Of a DNA stretch of 64,000 nucleotides, positions 45,115-53,162 are shown in pieces. A program made the translations under genes and the position numbers. This DNA is from Pseudomonas vlassakiae. GTDB lineage: Bacteria > Pseudomonadota > Gammaproteobacteria > Pseudomonadales > Pseudomonadaceae. How positions within the stretch are numbered: the stretch's first letter is position 1; every line of letters starts with the position of its first letter. Where the stretch lies: positions 1 to 64,000 of the forward strand of contig NZ_JABWRP020000021.1 in the NCBI RefSeq assembly GCF_014269035.2, read 5' to 3'. The notes under the pieces were generated by a model. The model saw only the letters and a list, made by a program, of their open reading frames with translations. It was not told where the DNA came from and searched no databases.

Positions 45115-47469
45115 ATGCCAAGCTTAGCGCGGCCGCGTACCCGAGCGGGAAGGCTCGTGCGTGCTGCCGCGGTCAGCATCCTGTTGTTGCTCGGCCTGTT
45201 GTGGCTGGCCGACCGCATCTGGCCGCTACCGTTGCCGGGCAACGACCTGGCAAGGGTAGTGCTGGCTGAAGACGGCACTCCATTGTGGCGTTTTGCCGAT
45301 GCCGATGGGGTGTGGCGCTATCCGGTCAGCCCGGAGGATGTTTCGCCCCTTTACCTGCAGGCCCTGTTGACCTACGAAGACCGCTGGTTCTACCAGCACC
45401 CGGGGGTCAACCCGCTGGCGCTGGCGCGGGCGGTCTGGCTCAACCTGCGCGGTGGGCGGGTAGTGTCCGGCGGCAGCACGTTGTCGATGCAGGTTGCCCG
45501 CCTGCTCGACCCGCATGATCGCACCTTGGCCGGCAAGCTGCGGCAGCTGTGGCGCACTGCGCAACTGGAGTGGCACCTGTCCAAGCGCGAGATCCTGCAG
45601 ATCTACCTGAACCGTGCGCCGTTCGGCGGTACCTTGCAGGGCGTGGCAGCGGCCAGCTGGGCTTACCTGGGCAAGTCGCCGCAGCAGCTGACACCCGCCG
45701 AAGCTGCCCTGCTGGCGGTGTTGCCGCAGGCACCGAGCCGCTTGCGCCCGGACCGCCACCCGGCGCGTGCCCAACGCGCCCGCGACAAGGTGCTGCAGCG
45801 CCTGGACGAGTACCAGGTGTGGCCGGCGCAACAGATCAAGGAGGCGGTTGAGGAGCCATTGCTGCTGGCCCCGCGTCAGGAACCCGCACTGGCTCCGTTG
45901 CTGGCGCGGCGGCTGTACACCGCTGACAGCCCGACGTTGATTCGCACCACCCTCGACGCCTCGTTGCAACGGCGCCTGGAAGACCTGTTGCTGGGTTGGC
46001 GGGCGCGCTTGCCGGAGCGCACCTCGGCGGCGATCCTGGTGGTCGAGGCCCAGACCATGGCGGTACGCGCTTACCTGGGCTCGATCGACCTGAACGACGA
46101 GCGCCGTTTTGGCCATGTCGACATGGTCCGCTCATTACGCTCGCCAGGCTCGACGCTCAAGCCGTTTCTGTACGGTCTGGCCATGGATGATGGCCTGATT
46201 CACTCCGAATCGCTGTTGCAGGATGTGCCGCGGCGCTACGGCGACTATCGCCCCGGCAATTTCTCGATGGGCTTCAGCGGCCCGGTCTCCGCCAGTTCAG
46301 CGCTGGCGCTGTCGCTCAACTTGCCAGCGGTGCAATTGCTCGAAGCCTATGGCCCCAAGCGCTTCGCCGCGCAGTTACGCATGGCCGGCGTGCCGTTGGC
46401 GCTGCCGCCGTTGGCCGAGCCCAACCTGGCATTGATTCTGGGCGGTGCCGGCAGCCGCCTGGAGGACCTGGTCGGCGGCTATGCGGCACTGGCCCGGGGT
46501 GGCAACAGTGCGCAGGTGCGCCTGCAACCGCAGGATCCCTTGCTGGAGCGCCAGTTGATGTCGCCAGGCGCGGCCTGGATCATCCGGCGCATCCTCAGCG
46601 GCCAGGCGCGGCCCGACCGCGACCCGCATGCCGAACTGGTACAGCGCCCACAACTGGCCTGGAAGACCGGCACCAGCTATGGCTTCCGCGATGCCTGGTC
46701 GATTGGCGTCGGGCCGCGCTACCTGATCGGTGTCTGGATCGGTCGCCCTGACGGCACGCCCGTGCCCGGGCAGTTCGGCCTGGCCTCGGCGGCCCCGCTG
46801 ATGCTGCAAGTGCATGACCTGCTGAGCAACCGCGACAGCCAGCGAGGCATCCGGCAGCCAGTGGAACGCGTGCCGGACAGTGTCGGGGTGGCGGCCATCT
46901 GCTGGCCGCTGGGCCAGCCCATGAACCGGCAGGACCCGAACTGCCGGCGCCAGCGCTTTGCCTGGACCCTCGATGGCACCACGCCTCCCACCTTGCAGGC
47001 CGCCGACCAGCCGCTCGGCCTGGGGCTGCGCGAAAGCATCTGGGTCAATGCCCAGGGCCTGCGCGTGGACGGCAGTTGCCCCGGGGCCAAGGCGCTCGAC
47101 ATCGCTTTGTGGCCAGCGCCGCTGGAGCCTTGGTTGCCACGCGTCGAGCGGCGTGCTGCGCGGCTGCCGACGGTGGACCCGAGCTGTCCGCCACAGGTAC
47201 CGGCCAGCGCGCCGCCGCTGTCCATCGTCGGCGTGCGCCCCGGCGACCACCTGCGGCGCCCAGCCACCAGCAGTGAACCCTTGCAGTTGCAGGTGTCTGC
47301 CCTTGGCGGCGGCGGGCGGCGCTGGTGGTTCCTCAACGGCCAGCCGCTGGGCGAAAGCGAAGGGCAGGGCAGCATGCTGGTGCGGTTCGACCAGGCCGGG
47401 CAGTTCGAACTCAGTGCCTTGGACGAAAGTGGAGAAACGGCACGGGTGGCGTTCCAGGTCAACGAGTAG
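45115..47469 (+). CDS. pbpC: Penicillin-binding protein 1C
   Basis: 784 residues: one N-terminal membrane anchor (about 17-33), glycosyltransferase GT51 domain with EDRWFYQHPGVNP and STLSMQVARLL, transpeptidase domain with SxxK serine Ser346 (SPGSTLKPF) and KTG at 517-519, then a C-terminal BiPBP_C domain. A peptidoglycan glycosyltransferase; PBP1C's contribution to wall growth is poorly understood. I chose ATG 45115 for the basic N-terminus before the anchor; upstream TTG is less likely. Genomic pairing with an A2M lipoprotein is common. Confidence 0.94.
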   Translation: MPSLARPRTRAGRLVRAAAVSILLLLGLLWLADRIWPLPLPGNDLARVVLAEDGTPLWRFADADGVWRYPVSPEDVSPLYLQALLTYEDRWFYQHPGVNPLALARAVWLNLRGGRVVSGGSTLSMQVARLLDPHDRTLAGKLRQLWRTAQLEWHLSKREILQIYLNRAPFGGTLQGVAAASWAYLGKSPQQLTPAEAALLAVLPQAPSRLRPDRHPARAQRARDKVLQRLDEYQVWPAQQIKEAVEEPLLLAPRQEPALAPLLARRLYTADSPTLIRTTLDASLQRRLEDLLLGWRARLPERTSAAILVVEAQTMAVRAYLGSIDLNDERRFGHVDMVRSLRSPGSTLKPFLYGLAMDDGLIHSESLLQDVPRRYGDYRPGNFSMGFSGPVSASSALALSLNLPAVQLLEAYGPKRFAAQLRMAGVPLALPPLAEPNLALILGGAGSRLEDLVGGYAALARGGNSAQVRLQPQDPLLERQLMSPGAAWIIRRILSGQARPDRDPHAELVQRPQLAWKTGTSYGFRDAWSIGVGPRYLIGVWIGRPDGTPVPGQFGLASAAPLMLQVHDLLSNRDSQRGIRQPVERVPDSVGVAAICWPLGQPMNRQDPNCRRQRFAWTLDGTTPPTLQAADQPLGLGLRESIWVNAQGLRVDGSCPGAKALDIALWPAPLEPWLPRVERRAARLPTVDPSCPPQVPASAPPLSIVGVRPGDHLRRPATSSEPLQLQVSALGGGGRRWWFLNGQPLGESEGQGSMLVRFDQAGQFELSALDESGETARVAFQVNE

Positions 47470-47559
47470 GGTTCGACGTTTACCAGGGCAACACCTACGC
47501 TTGCAAGTGACGGGCGAGGCCGGCGACGCCCCGGTACCCAAGGGATTGTTGAGCGACCT

Positions 47560-49221
47560 ATGCGTCTTCTGCTGATGCCCCTGCTGCTGTCGCCCTGGGC
47601 CAGTCTGCTGGTTGCCGAGCCATTGCCGGTGTTTCTCGACGGCCATGAATACGAGCGCCGCCTGCCCAGCGCGAATCTGCCGATCGACGCCTACCGCCCC
47701 CGTGCTGCGGACCCGCTCCTGGCGCCGCCCGTGATCGCCACCGGGACGCCGACACGGGCGACGCGTTTCGTGCTGCACAAGGTGCGCTTCGAGGGCGGGA
47801 CGGTCTACCCGTTGAGCGAATTGCGCGAGCATTACCAGCCCTTGATTGGCCGTGAAGTGAGTGTTGGCGAGCTGCAGCAGTTCACCGAACGGCTGACCCA
47901 GCGCTACCAGCGCGACGGCTACCTGCTATCGCAGGCGTACCTGCCGGATCAGGATTTTGCCGATGGCCGCGTGCATGTCGTATTGGTCGAGGGGTATGTC
48001 CATGACGTTCGACGGCAAGGCGATGTCGGGCCCGCTGGCGCCTACCTCGAGGCGCTGCTGGAGCACGTGCGGGCGGAGCGCCCTCTGACCCAGGCGACGC
48101 TCGACCGCTTCATCGGCCTGGCCCAGCGCATTCCCGGTGTGACGTTGCAGGCTGTCCTGGGTCGGGCGGAGCACAGTGATGGGGCCGCGCAGCTTACCGT
48201 GCGGGCCTGGCGCAAGCCCTTCGATATGGCCGTGGCGTTCAGCGATGGCAGCCGCGATGGCCCGCAGGGGTTGTTCAAGGTGTCCAGCAATGCCCAGACG
48301 CGTTTTGCCGAGCAGTTGACGGCCAGCGTGCTGCTGCCACCGGGAGATGACCACAGCCATTACCAGCGCCTGGACTACAGCCAGCACCTGGACGCACAAG
48401 GCAGCCAGCTGCTGCTTTCAGCCGCTCGCTACCGCAGCGAGCCAGGCACACCTGTGCGTGTGGAACATGGTTCGCAGTTTTTCCAACGGATTGAAAGCGA
48501 GCGTTATGCAATCGGGCTTGGCCAACCGGTGATCGTCACGGCCGATGAATGGCTGGCGGTGACAGGGCATGTGTATGCGGTCAGTGAGCATGACGAAGCG
48601 CTCTACGGCGGCCGGGCACGCATCGACACCTCTGTACGTGCGCTGTCGTTCGAAGGCGATTGGCGCAAGGTCGAGGGCGGGCGGTTTCGCAGGGTCAGCG
48701 CCGGGGTGTATCAGGGGCTGGATTACCTGGGCGCTCGCACCGATGCGGATTACGACATGGACTTCCTGCGTTTTCGCGTGGCCGGGTTGCAGAGCGACCC
48801 GCTGTCGCAACGCTGGCAAGGCGTGCTGTCAGGCGCCTTGTACTGGACCGATGACCGGCTGCCCGACAGTGAGCATGCGGTCTTCGGCGGGCAGCATTTC
48901 GGTCATGGCTACCCGCAGGATCAGGCGGCGGGTGACAAGGGCTGGGGTGTCGCCTACGAGCTGAACTACAGTATTACGCCTGGCGCTGGCTGGGTGCGGC
49001 TGATGCAGCCGTATGTGCTGCTGGATGCTGCGCAGGCCTGGTACAACGGCGGACCACTCGAAGATGCCAGGATGCGTTCCGTGGCGTTGGGTGTGCGGCT
49101 GGGGGAGGGGCGGTACGGCAACGTGGCGCTGGAGGTGGCCAAGCCACTGGCCGATGTGGCCTTGGACAGCATGAGCAGAAGCCCACGCTGGACGGTGAGC
49201 TTCAGCTACTGGTTGGAGTGA
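47560..49221 (+). CDS. TpsB-type outer membrane transporter (ShlB/FhaC/HecB family)
   Basis: 553 residues: signal peptide (LLLMPLLLSPWASLLVAE), POTRA_2-like region (about 68-145, VLHKVRFEGGTVYPLSEL), and a C-terminal 16-strand-type beta barrel ending in an aromatic-terminated strand (TVSFSYWLE). Such proteins secrete a large TpsA exoprotein. No TpsA gene lies within the window. The L6-loop tip, normally VRGY/F, reads FGHGYPQD, with His in place of Arg. It begins 90 bases after pbpC and may be co-transcribed with it. Confidence 0.87.
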   Translation: MRLLLMPLLLSPWASLLVAEPLPVFLDGHEYERRLPSANLPIDAYRPRAADPLLAPPVIATGTPTRATRFVLHKVRFEGGTVYPLSELREHYQPLIGREVSVGELQQFTERLTQRYQRDGYLLSQAYLPDQDFADGRVHVVLVEGYVHDVRRQGDVGPAGAYLEALLEHVRAERPLTQATLDRFIGLAQRIPGVTLQAVLGRAEHSDGAAQLTVRAWRKPFDMAVAFSDGSRDGPQGLFKVSSNAQTRFAEQLTASVLLPPGDDHSHYQRLDYSQHLDAQGSQLLLSAARYRSEPGTPVRVEHGSQFFQRIESERYAIGLGQPVIVTADEWLAVTGHVYAVSEHDEALYGGRARIDTSVRALSFEGDWRKVEGGRFRRVSAGVYQGLDYLGARTDADYDMDFLRFRVAGLQSDPLSQRWQGVLSGALYWTDDRLPDSEHAVFGGQHFGHGYPQDQAAGDKGWGVAYELNYSITPGAGWVRLMQPYVLLDAAQAWYNGGPLEDARMRSVALGVRLGEGRYGNVALEVAKPLADVALDSMSRSPRWTVSFSYWLE

Positions 49222-49261
49222 ATCCAGGCGATAGCGGCCTCATGAAACGCCTGGGAAACGC

Positions 49262-50041
49262 TTAGTGCGTGGTAAACCGCTGGTGAACAGGAGACGAACT
49301 TGGCGTCAACGCCAACGCCAGTTGGGTGCGGTTGTGCATGTGGGTCAAACGCAACACTTGCGACACATACAACTTCACAGTGTTCTCGGTGATCCCCAGT
49401 TCGCAGGCAATCTGGTAGTTGGTCTTGCCCTTGCTTACCAGCCGGGCGACCTCCAGTTGCCGCGGAGACAGCTTCTCGAACGCTGCCGGCAGCTCGCCTT
49501 CGGGCTCTTCGGCGGCATCGGTGGCGCGGCGGTGAACGCCCTGGCCTCGGGCTTTTTCCAGGTCCTGATACAGCTCGTCGATGGAACCGGCCAGGTCCTG
49601 CAGGCGTTGGTTGAGGTTGCCCAGGTCCTGGAGATTGGACCTGCGCTCCAGTAGCACTTGTTCCTGACGGCGCACGCCCTCGAGCAGTTCGTCGAAGTCC
49701 ATGGGCTTCTGGTAGTAATCGGCGAAACCTTCACGCAGGGCACGGATCACGTCCTGCTTGTCGGCGCGCCCGGTGAGCATGATGGCTTCGAACATGCGCT
49801 GGCGCCCGGCAATGTCCTTGAGTGCCTGCATGAGCTCGATGCCATCGCGATTGGGCATGTGCAGGTCGCACAACACCAGGCCAATCGCGTCGTCGGCGCT
49901 GAACCGTTCGATGGCTTCGTCGGTGGAGTGGGCCGCAACGCAAGGGTGGCCCTGGGACAGAAGGAATTCACACAATTGTTCGACGATCAGCGGCTGGTCA
50001 TCCACCACCAGAACTTTCACATCACTCATTGACTTGGTCAC
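49262..50041 (-). CDS. Response regulator with LuxR-type DNA-binding domain (PprB-like)
   Basis: 259 residues: receiver domain (VLVVDDQ, phospho-acceptor in LVLCDLHMPNRDG, QKPMD), a coiled-coil linker (about 130-170, RRSNLQDLGNLNQRLQDLA), and a LuxR helix-turn-helix (LSPRQLEVARLVSKGKTNYQIA). The frame opens at TTG 50047, but GGGAG at 50048-50052 sits 6 bases before GTG 50041, so I use that. Length and layout recall PprB, which controls Flp/Tad pili in P. aeruginosa; the prepilin peptidase next door agrees. Convergent with the TpsB gene, 40 bases apart. Confidence 0.87.
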   Translation of the reverse strand: MTKSMSDVKVLVVDDQPLIVEQLCEFLLSQGHPCVAAHSTDEAIERFSADDAIGLVLCDLHMPNRDGIELMQALKDIAGRQRMFEAIMLTGRADKQDVIRALREGFADYYQKPMDFDELLEGVRRQEQVLLERRSNLQDLGNLNQRLQDLAGSIDELYQDLEKARGQGVHRRATDAAEEPEGELPAAFEKLSPRQLEVARLVSKGKTNYQIACELGITENTVKLYVSQVLRLTHMHNRTQLALALTPSSSPVHQRFTTH

Positions 50042-50100
50042 GATCAACTCCCTGTTCGTAAATGACCCCGGCTCCCCGAGCCAGACGCTCTGGCAGCTTA

Positions 50101-50139
50101 AAAATAGACGCTGCCTGCGATTCCGTACAAGTCTTGTAC
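50101..50139 (-). promoter_or_regulatory. Promoter and 15-bp operator-like palindrome upstream of the PprB-like regulator
   Basis: GTACAAGTCTTGTAC at 50125-50139 is a perfect palindrome. On the minus strand its right arm forms a -35 (TTGTAC), 18 bases before a -10-like TATTTT (50101-50106). The site is 84 bases from the GTG start. Overlap with -35 suggests repression or autoregulation; the factor is not known. Confidence 0.5.
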
Positions 50140-50162
50140 AAGTGATCGGACCCTGTGAACGC

Positions 50163-50633
50163 TCATTGGATCCATACGGCAGTCAATAAAAAGCCTGCCA
50201 GCACGTAAGGCACGAAGGCTTGTTTGTCGCCCATTTCTTCTGTGAGTGTGGCCAGGCGCTTCTTCACCTTGGGGTTGAGCAGCGTCCACAGGCGCCTGCG
50301 GGTCAGCAACCAGAGCACCACGCTGACCCCGGCTCCGATGAAGGTGCCGAGCACGTATTGCGGGCTGGTAGCAAGCGCCAGCGCTCCCATCAGCTTGACG
50401 TCGTCAGCGCCGAAGCGGCCCAGCATGTAGCCTGGCAGCGTCAGCAGCATGACTATGGCCAGAGCCCAGCCAGCGTCGCTGGCATCGGCGCCGATCCATG
50501 AGTGGCCCGTGGCAAACAGCCAGACCAGCGCGCCAGCGGCGAAACCCAGGGTCAGCATATTGGCGATCTGGCGTTCGCGGATATCTTGTTCGGTGCACAA
50601 GGCAAGCCACATCAGGAGAACAATGCTTTGCAT
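50163..50633 (-). CDS. Small A24-family prepilin peptidase (FppA/TadV-like)
   Basis: 156 residues, almost all membrane. The two catalytic aspartates of A24 peptidases are visible: Asp17 (CTEQDIRERQIAN) and Asp78 in GADDVKLMG. The canonical third position of GxGD is Gly; here it is Asp77. It lacks the N-terminal methylase domain of PilD, the size class of CpaA/TadV/FppA, which process Flp pilins. No pilin or tad gene is in the window. It lies 121 bases upstream of the PprB-like gene on the same strand. Confidence 0.83.
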   Translation of the reverse strand: MQSIVLLMWLALCTEQDIRERQIANMLTLGFAAGALVWLFATGHSWIGADASDAGWALAIVMLLTLPGYMLGRFGADDVKLMGALALATSPQYVLGTFIGAGVSVVLWLLTRRRLWTLLNPKVKKRLATLTEEMGDKQAFVPYVLAGFLLTAVWIQ

Positions 50634-50743
50634 CGGCAGGCCGCCTTTCCCATTCGTTGAACACTGCTACCCGATCAGTCAGGTTTCCTAATCAGGGTAG
50701 ACGCGATCTGACGAACGGGCATGGCCGACTGGCAAAAAGGTCG

Positions 50744-50793
50744 TTGCAGGAGCGGCCCTGTGTCGCAAGAAGGGCCGCGAAGCGGCCCCTGCG
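50744..50793. repeat. Single REP downstream of the DUF4136 pair
   Basis: TTGCAGGAGCGGCCCTGTGT followed by the GGGCCGCGAAGCGGCCC hairpin. It lies 7 bases past the stop of the downstream DUF4136 gene, where it can act as a 3' end structure. Confidence 0.75.
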
Positions 50794-50799
50794 ACGGGC

Positions 50800-51369
50800 T
50801 TACTTCACCCGGCCCGGCGGGTAGTTGCCGAGCACCTGGGCAACGGTCTTCTGAATGGCGCTGTTACGCTCGTCGGGGCTAGGCGGGTAATTGTTCATGA
50901 TCTGTTCGGCACTGCCGCGCCAGACCAGCTTGCCGTCACGGCCATCGAACATGTCGATCTGGATGGTAGCCACCTTGTAATCGACACTGCGGGTTTCGTT
51001 GTACATCGGCCCGCCCCAATAGCCGTTCCAGTAGCCGCCCCAAGCCCCGCCATAGTTGGTGGTGATCTGCTGCTGGCGCTGTTCGACGATCAGGTAGGCA
51101 CGGACGGTGACGTCAGGCCGGGCATTGCCCTGGGCCGGGCGCAGGCCACGCTGCTCGAGCTGGTCGGCGACCGCGGCACGGATGCGTTGCTCGGTCAGGT
51201 CGCTCTTGATGCGTGGATCATCCGGGCGATATTGCAGGCCCGGTTCCTGCCATGCCCAGCTGCGGTAGGCGGCGAAATCGCGGCTGGCGTCGAAATCCTG
51301 CTGGACGTTGTTGCTGGAGCAGGCGGCCAGCAGCAGCGCGATTGACAGTAGAACGAGGCGGCGCAACAT
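50800..51369 (-). CDS. DUF4136 lipoprotein (downstream copy)
   Basis: 189 residues. Lipoprotein signal with lipobox LLAAC at Cys17. DUF4136 core: FAAYRSWAWQEPG, a Gly/Trp/Tyr-rich loop (about 105-125), then IDMFDGRDGKLVWRGSAE. Paralogue of the gene directly upstream. Function unknown; members are predicted outer-membrane or periplasmic lipoproteins. Confidence 0.87.
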   Translation of the reverse strand: MLRRLVLLSIALLLAACSSNNVQQDFDASRDFAAYRSWAWQEPGLQYRPDDPRIKSDLTEQRIRAAVADQLEQRGLRPAQGNARPDVTVRAYLIVEQRQQQITTNYGGAWGGYWNGYWGGPMYNETRSVDYKVATIQIDMFDGRDGKLVWRGSAEQIMNNYPPSPDERNSAIQKTVAQVLGNYPPGRVK

Positions 51370-51388
51370 GATGGTTCTCCGTTAGGCA

Positions 51389-52024
51389 TTAACTGGGAGG
51401 ATAGCCGCTGAGCGCCTTGTGAACCGATTCGCGCAGGGCGGTCTCGCGATCGCGCGGCGAACTTTTGTCACTGCCGCTTTCAGCGCTGGCGCTCCACACC
51501 GGCTGGCCGTTGCGGGCATCGAACAGGTCGATGCGCACTACCATCACCTCCACTTCGTAGGTGCGTACGACCGGCACGCTGCCGTAGGCGCCGTAACCAT
51601 TGCGGTAGCCGCCGAAACCGACGCTGCCGTAGGGGTACGGGCCGTAATACGGGTCGTAATAGTCATAGTCGCGCACCTGGCGCAGGCGCCGTTCCAGGCG
51701 CATGTCGGCGCTCACCAGCAGGTCGCCGATAGCGCCGTGAGCAGGGCGCAGGCCATGTTGGTCCAGGGCACCGCTGACGGCGTCGGCGATTTGTGCCGGG
51801 TCGGCGTCGGCATTGCCGCTTGGCAGCTGGCCGTTACGCCAGCTCCAGCTGCGGTAGTGGCCATAGTCACGCGCTGGCGCCGGGTAGGCACTGGCGTCGA
51901 AGGTGTTGGCCGCTTGCGCAGGGGCTGGCGGCAGCGGGCGGCTGCTGGCCACGTAGGGGTTGCTGGCCTGACAGGCGGCCAGGGCGAGCGGCAGCAGGGC
52001 CAGGCACAACGGACGGTACGGCAT
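51389..52024 (-). CDS. DUF4136 lipoprotein (upstream copy)
   Basis: 211 residues, lipobox ALAAC (MPYRPLCLALLPLALAAC). The same plan as its neighbour: GHYRSWSWRNG, a Tyr/Gly-rich loop (DYDYYDPYYGPYPYGS) and IDLFDARNGQPVWSASAE. I chose ATG 52024 because the lipobox follows; the longer frame overlaps cmoM. Separated by 19 bases from its paralogue and 22 from cmoM, so likely one transcript. Confidence 0.87.
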   Translation of the reverse strand: MPYRPLCLALLPLALAACQASNPYVASSRPLPPAPAQAANTFDASAYPAPARDYGHYRSWSWRNGQLPSGNADADPAQIADAVSGALDQHGLRPAHGAIGDLLVSADMRLERRLRQVRDYDYYDPYYGPYPYGSVGFGGYRNGYGAYGSVPVVRTYEVEVMVVRIDLFDARNGQPVWSASAESGSDKSSPRDRETALRESVHKALSGYPPS

Positions 52025-52046
52025 GTATCCCTCCCGGAGGGCGCAA

Positions 52047-52796
52047 TCAGCGGGGGCGGCACATCCAGTGCAGGTAGCGGCCAAGCCCGGCAAAACTTGG
52101 GTGACGGCGGTGGGCCAGTTCCATTTCCAGCAGGTCGAGCAACTCGGCCTTGTCCTGGAATTCCTTGGGCATGTAGTCATGGAAGACGCGCACGCCGCTC
52201 TCGCTTTCAACGTGCCACACCCCTTCAAGTTGCGCCTTCAGTTCCCGTGGATCAAGCGGTTTTTGCGGGGTCAGGCTTTGCTTTTCACCTTCCAGGCGGT
52301 TGCTGCGCAACTTGCGGAAATGGCCCTTGAGCAAGTTGCGGTAGACCAGCGCATCGCGGTTGTAGAACGCCAGCGACAGCCAGCCCTCCGGGCTGGTCAG
52401 CTGGTGCAGCACCGGCAGGATGCTCTGCGGTTCGGCCAGCCATTCCAGCACAGCGTGGCAGAGCACCAGGTCATAAGGCTCGGTGAGCTGGCCAAGCAGC
52501 TCTTGCCAGGGCGCCTGGATGAAGGTTGCCGATTGGCCCGCTTCTGTGAAGCGTGCCCGGGCGCCCTCCAACATCGGCGCGGCGGGTTCGGCCAGCGTTA
52601 CATCGTGCCCGCGCTGGGCCAGCCACAAGGCCATGTGACCCAGGCCGGCGCCGATGTCGAGCACCCGCAACGGTCGGTCGGGCAGCGCGTCGGCCAGGTC
52701 GGCCTGGAGCACGGCGAGGCGAATGGCTCCTTTGGCACCGCCATAGATCTTTTCGGCAAAGCGTGTGGCCAGTTGGTCGAAGTGACGGTCATTCAT
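52047..52796 (-). CDS. cmoM: tRNA 5-carboxymethoxyuridine methyltransferase
   Basis: SAM-dependent enzyme that methylates cmo5U34 to mcmo5U34. 249 residues: starts MNDRHFDQLATRFAEKIYGG (compare E. coli CmoM FDDIAEKFSRNIYG), SAM loop VLDIGAGLGHMALWLA, LCHAVLEWLAEP, and the family's SGVRVFHDYMP and GRYLHW. I chose ATG 52796, which overlaps the upstream MazG-type gene as ATGA. Confidence 0.92.
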   Translation of the reverse strand: MNDRHFDQLATRFAEKIYGGAKGAIRLAVLQADLADALPDRPLRVLDIGAGLGHMALWLAQRGHDVTLAEPAAPMLEGARARFTEAGQSATFIQAPWQELLGQLTEPYDLVLCHAVLEWLAEPQSILPVLHQLTSPEGWLSLAFYNRDALVYRNLLKGHFRKLRSNRLEGEKQSLTPQKPLDPRELKAQLEGVWHVESESGVRVFHDYMPKEFQDKAELLDLLEMELAHRRHPSFAGLGRYLHWMCRPR

Positions 52797-53098
52797 CGTG
52801 CGAAACGCCTCTCGCTGTCGGCCAGCTTGGCGCGCACCACCTGCTCCATGTCCAGGCCCAGCTCGTTGCACAGCAGCAACAGGTAGAGCACCACGTCGCC
52901 GACTTCCTGGCCGGCGTGGGCCAGCTGGTCGGCGGGCAGCTGGCGCGATTGGTCCTCGCTCAGCCACTGGAAGATTTCCACCAGCTCGGCCATTTCCACA
53001 CTGGCTGCCATCGCCAGGTTCTTCGGGCTGTGAAAGCCGTGCCAGTCATTGTTGTCGCGGATCCGATGCAGGCGTTCGGTGAGTTCTTGCAGGTTCAT
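52793..53098 (-). CDS. MazG-type nucleotide pyrophosphohydrolase
   Basis: 101 residues with the all-alpha NTP pyrophosphatase fold. The metal-binding pattern is EMAELVEIFQW ... QEVGDVVLYLLLL (E-x3-E and E-x2-D). It resembles the RS21-C6/dCTPase subgroup that sanitises modified nucleotides, so house-cleaning is the likely role. Overlaps cmoM by 4 bases. Confidence 0.88.
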   Translation of the reverse strand: MNLQELTERLHRIRDNNDWHGFHSPKNLAMAASVEMAELVEIFQWLSEDQSRQLPADQLAHAGQEVGDVVLYLLLLCNELGLDMEQVVRAKLADSERRFAR

Positions 53099-53162
53099 CT
53101 GGGTCTCCTAATGCCGCATAGCTTCTGCCCAGGCCCGATGCAAAGCAAGTGCAATCAGGGTG

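Noticed and set aside
49224..49254. CCAGGCG/CGCCTGG inverted repeat between the TpsB and response regulator stops
   Set aside because: Only 7-bp arms with a 17-base loop and no T run; too weak to call a terminator.
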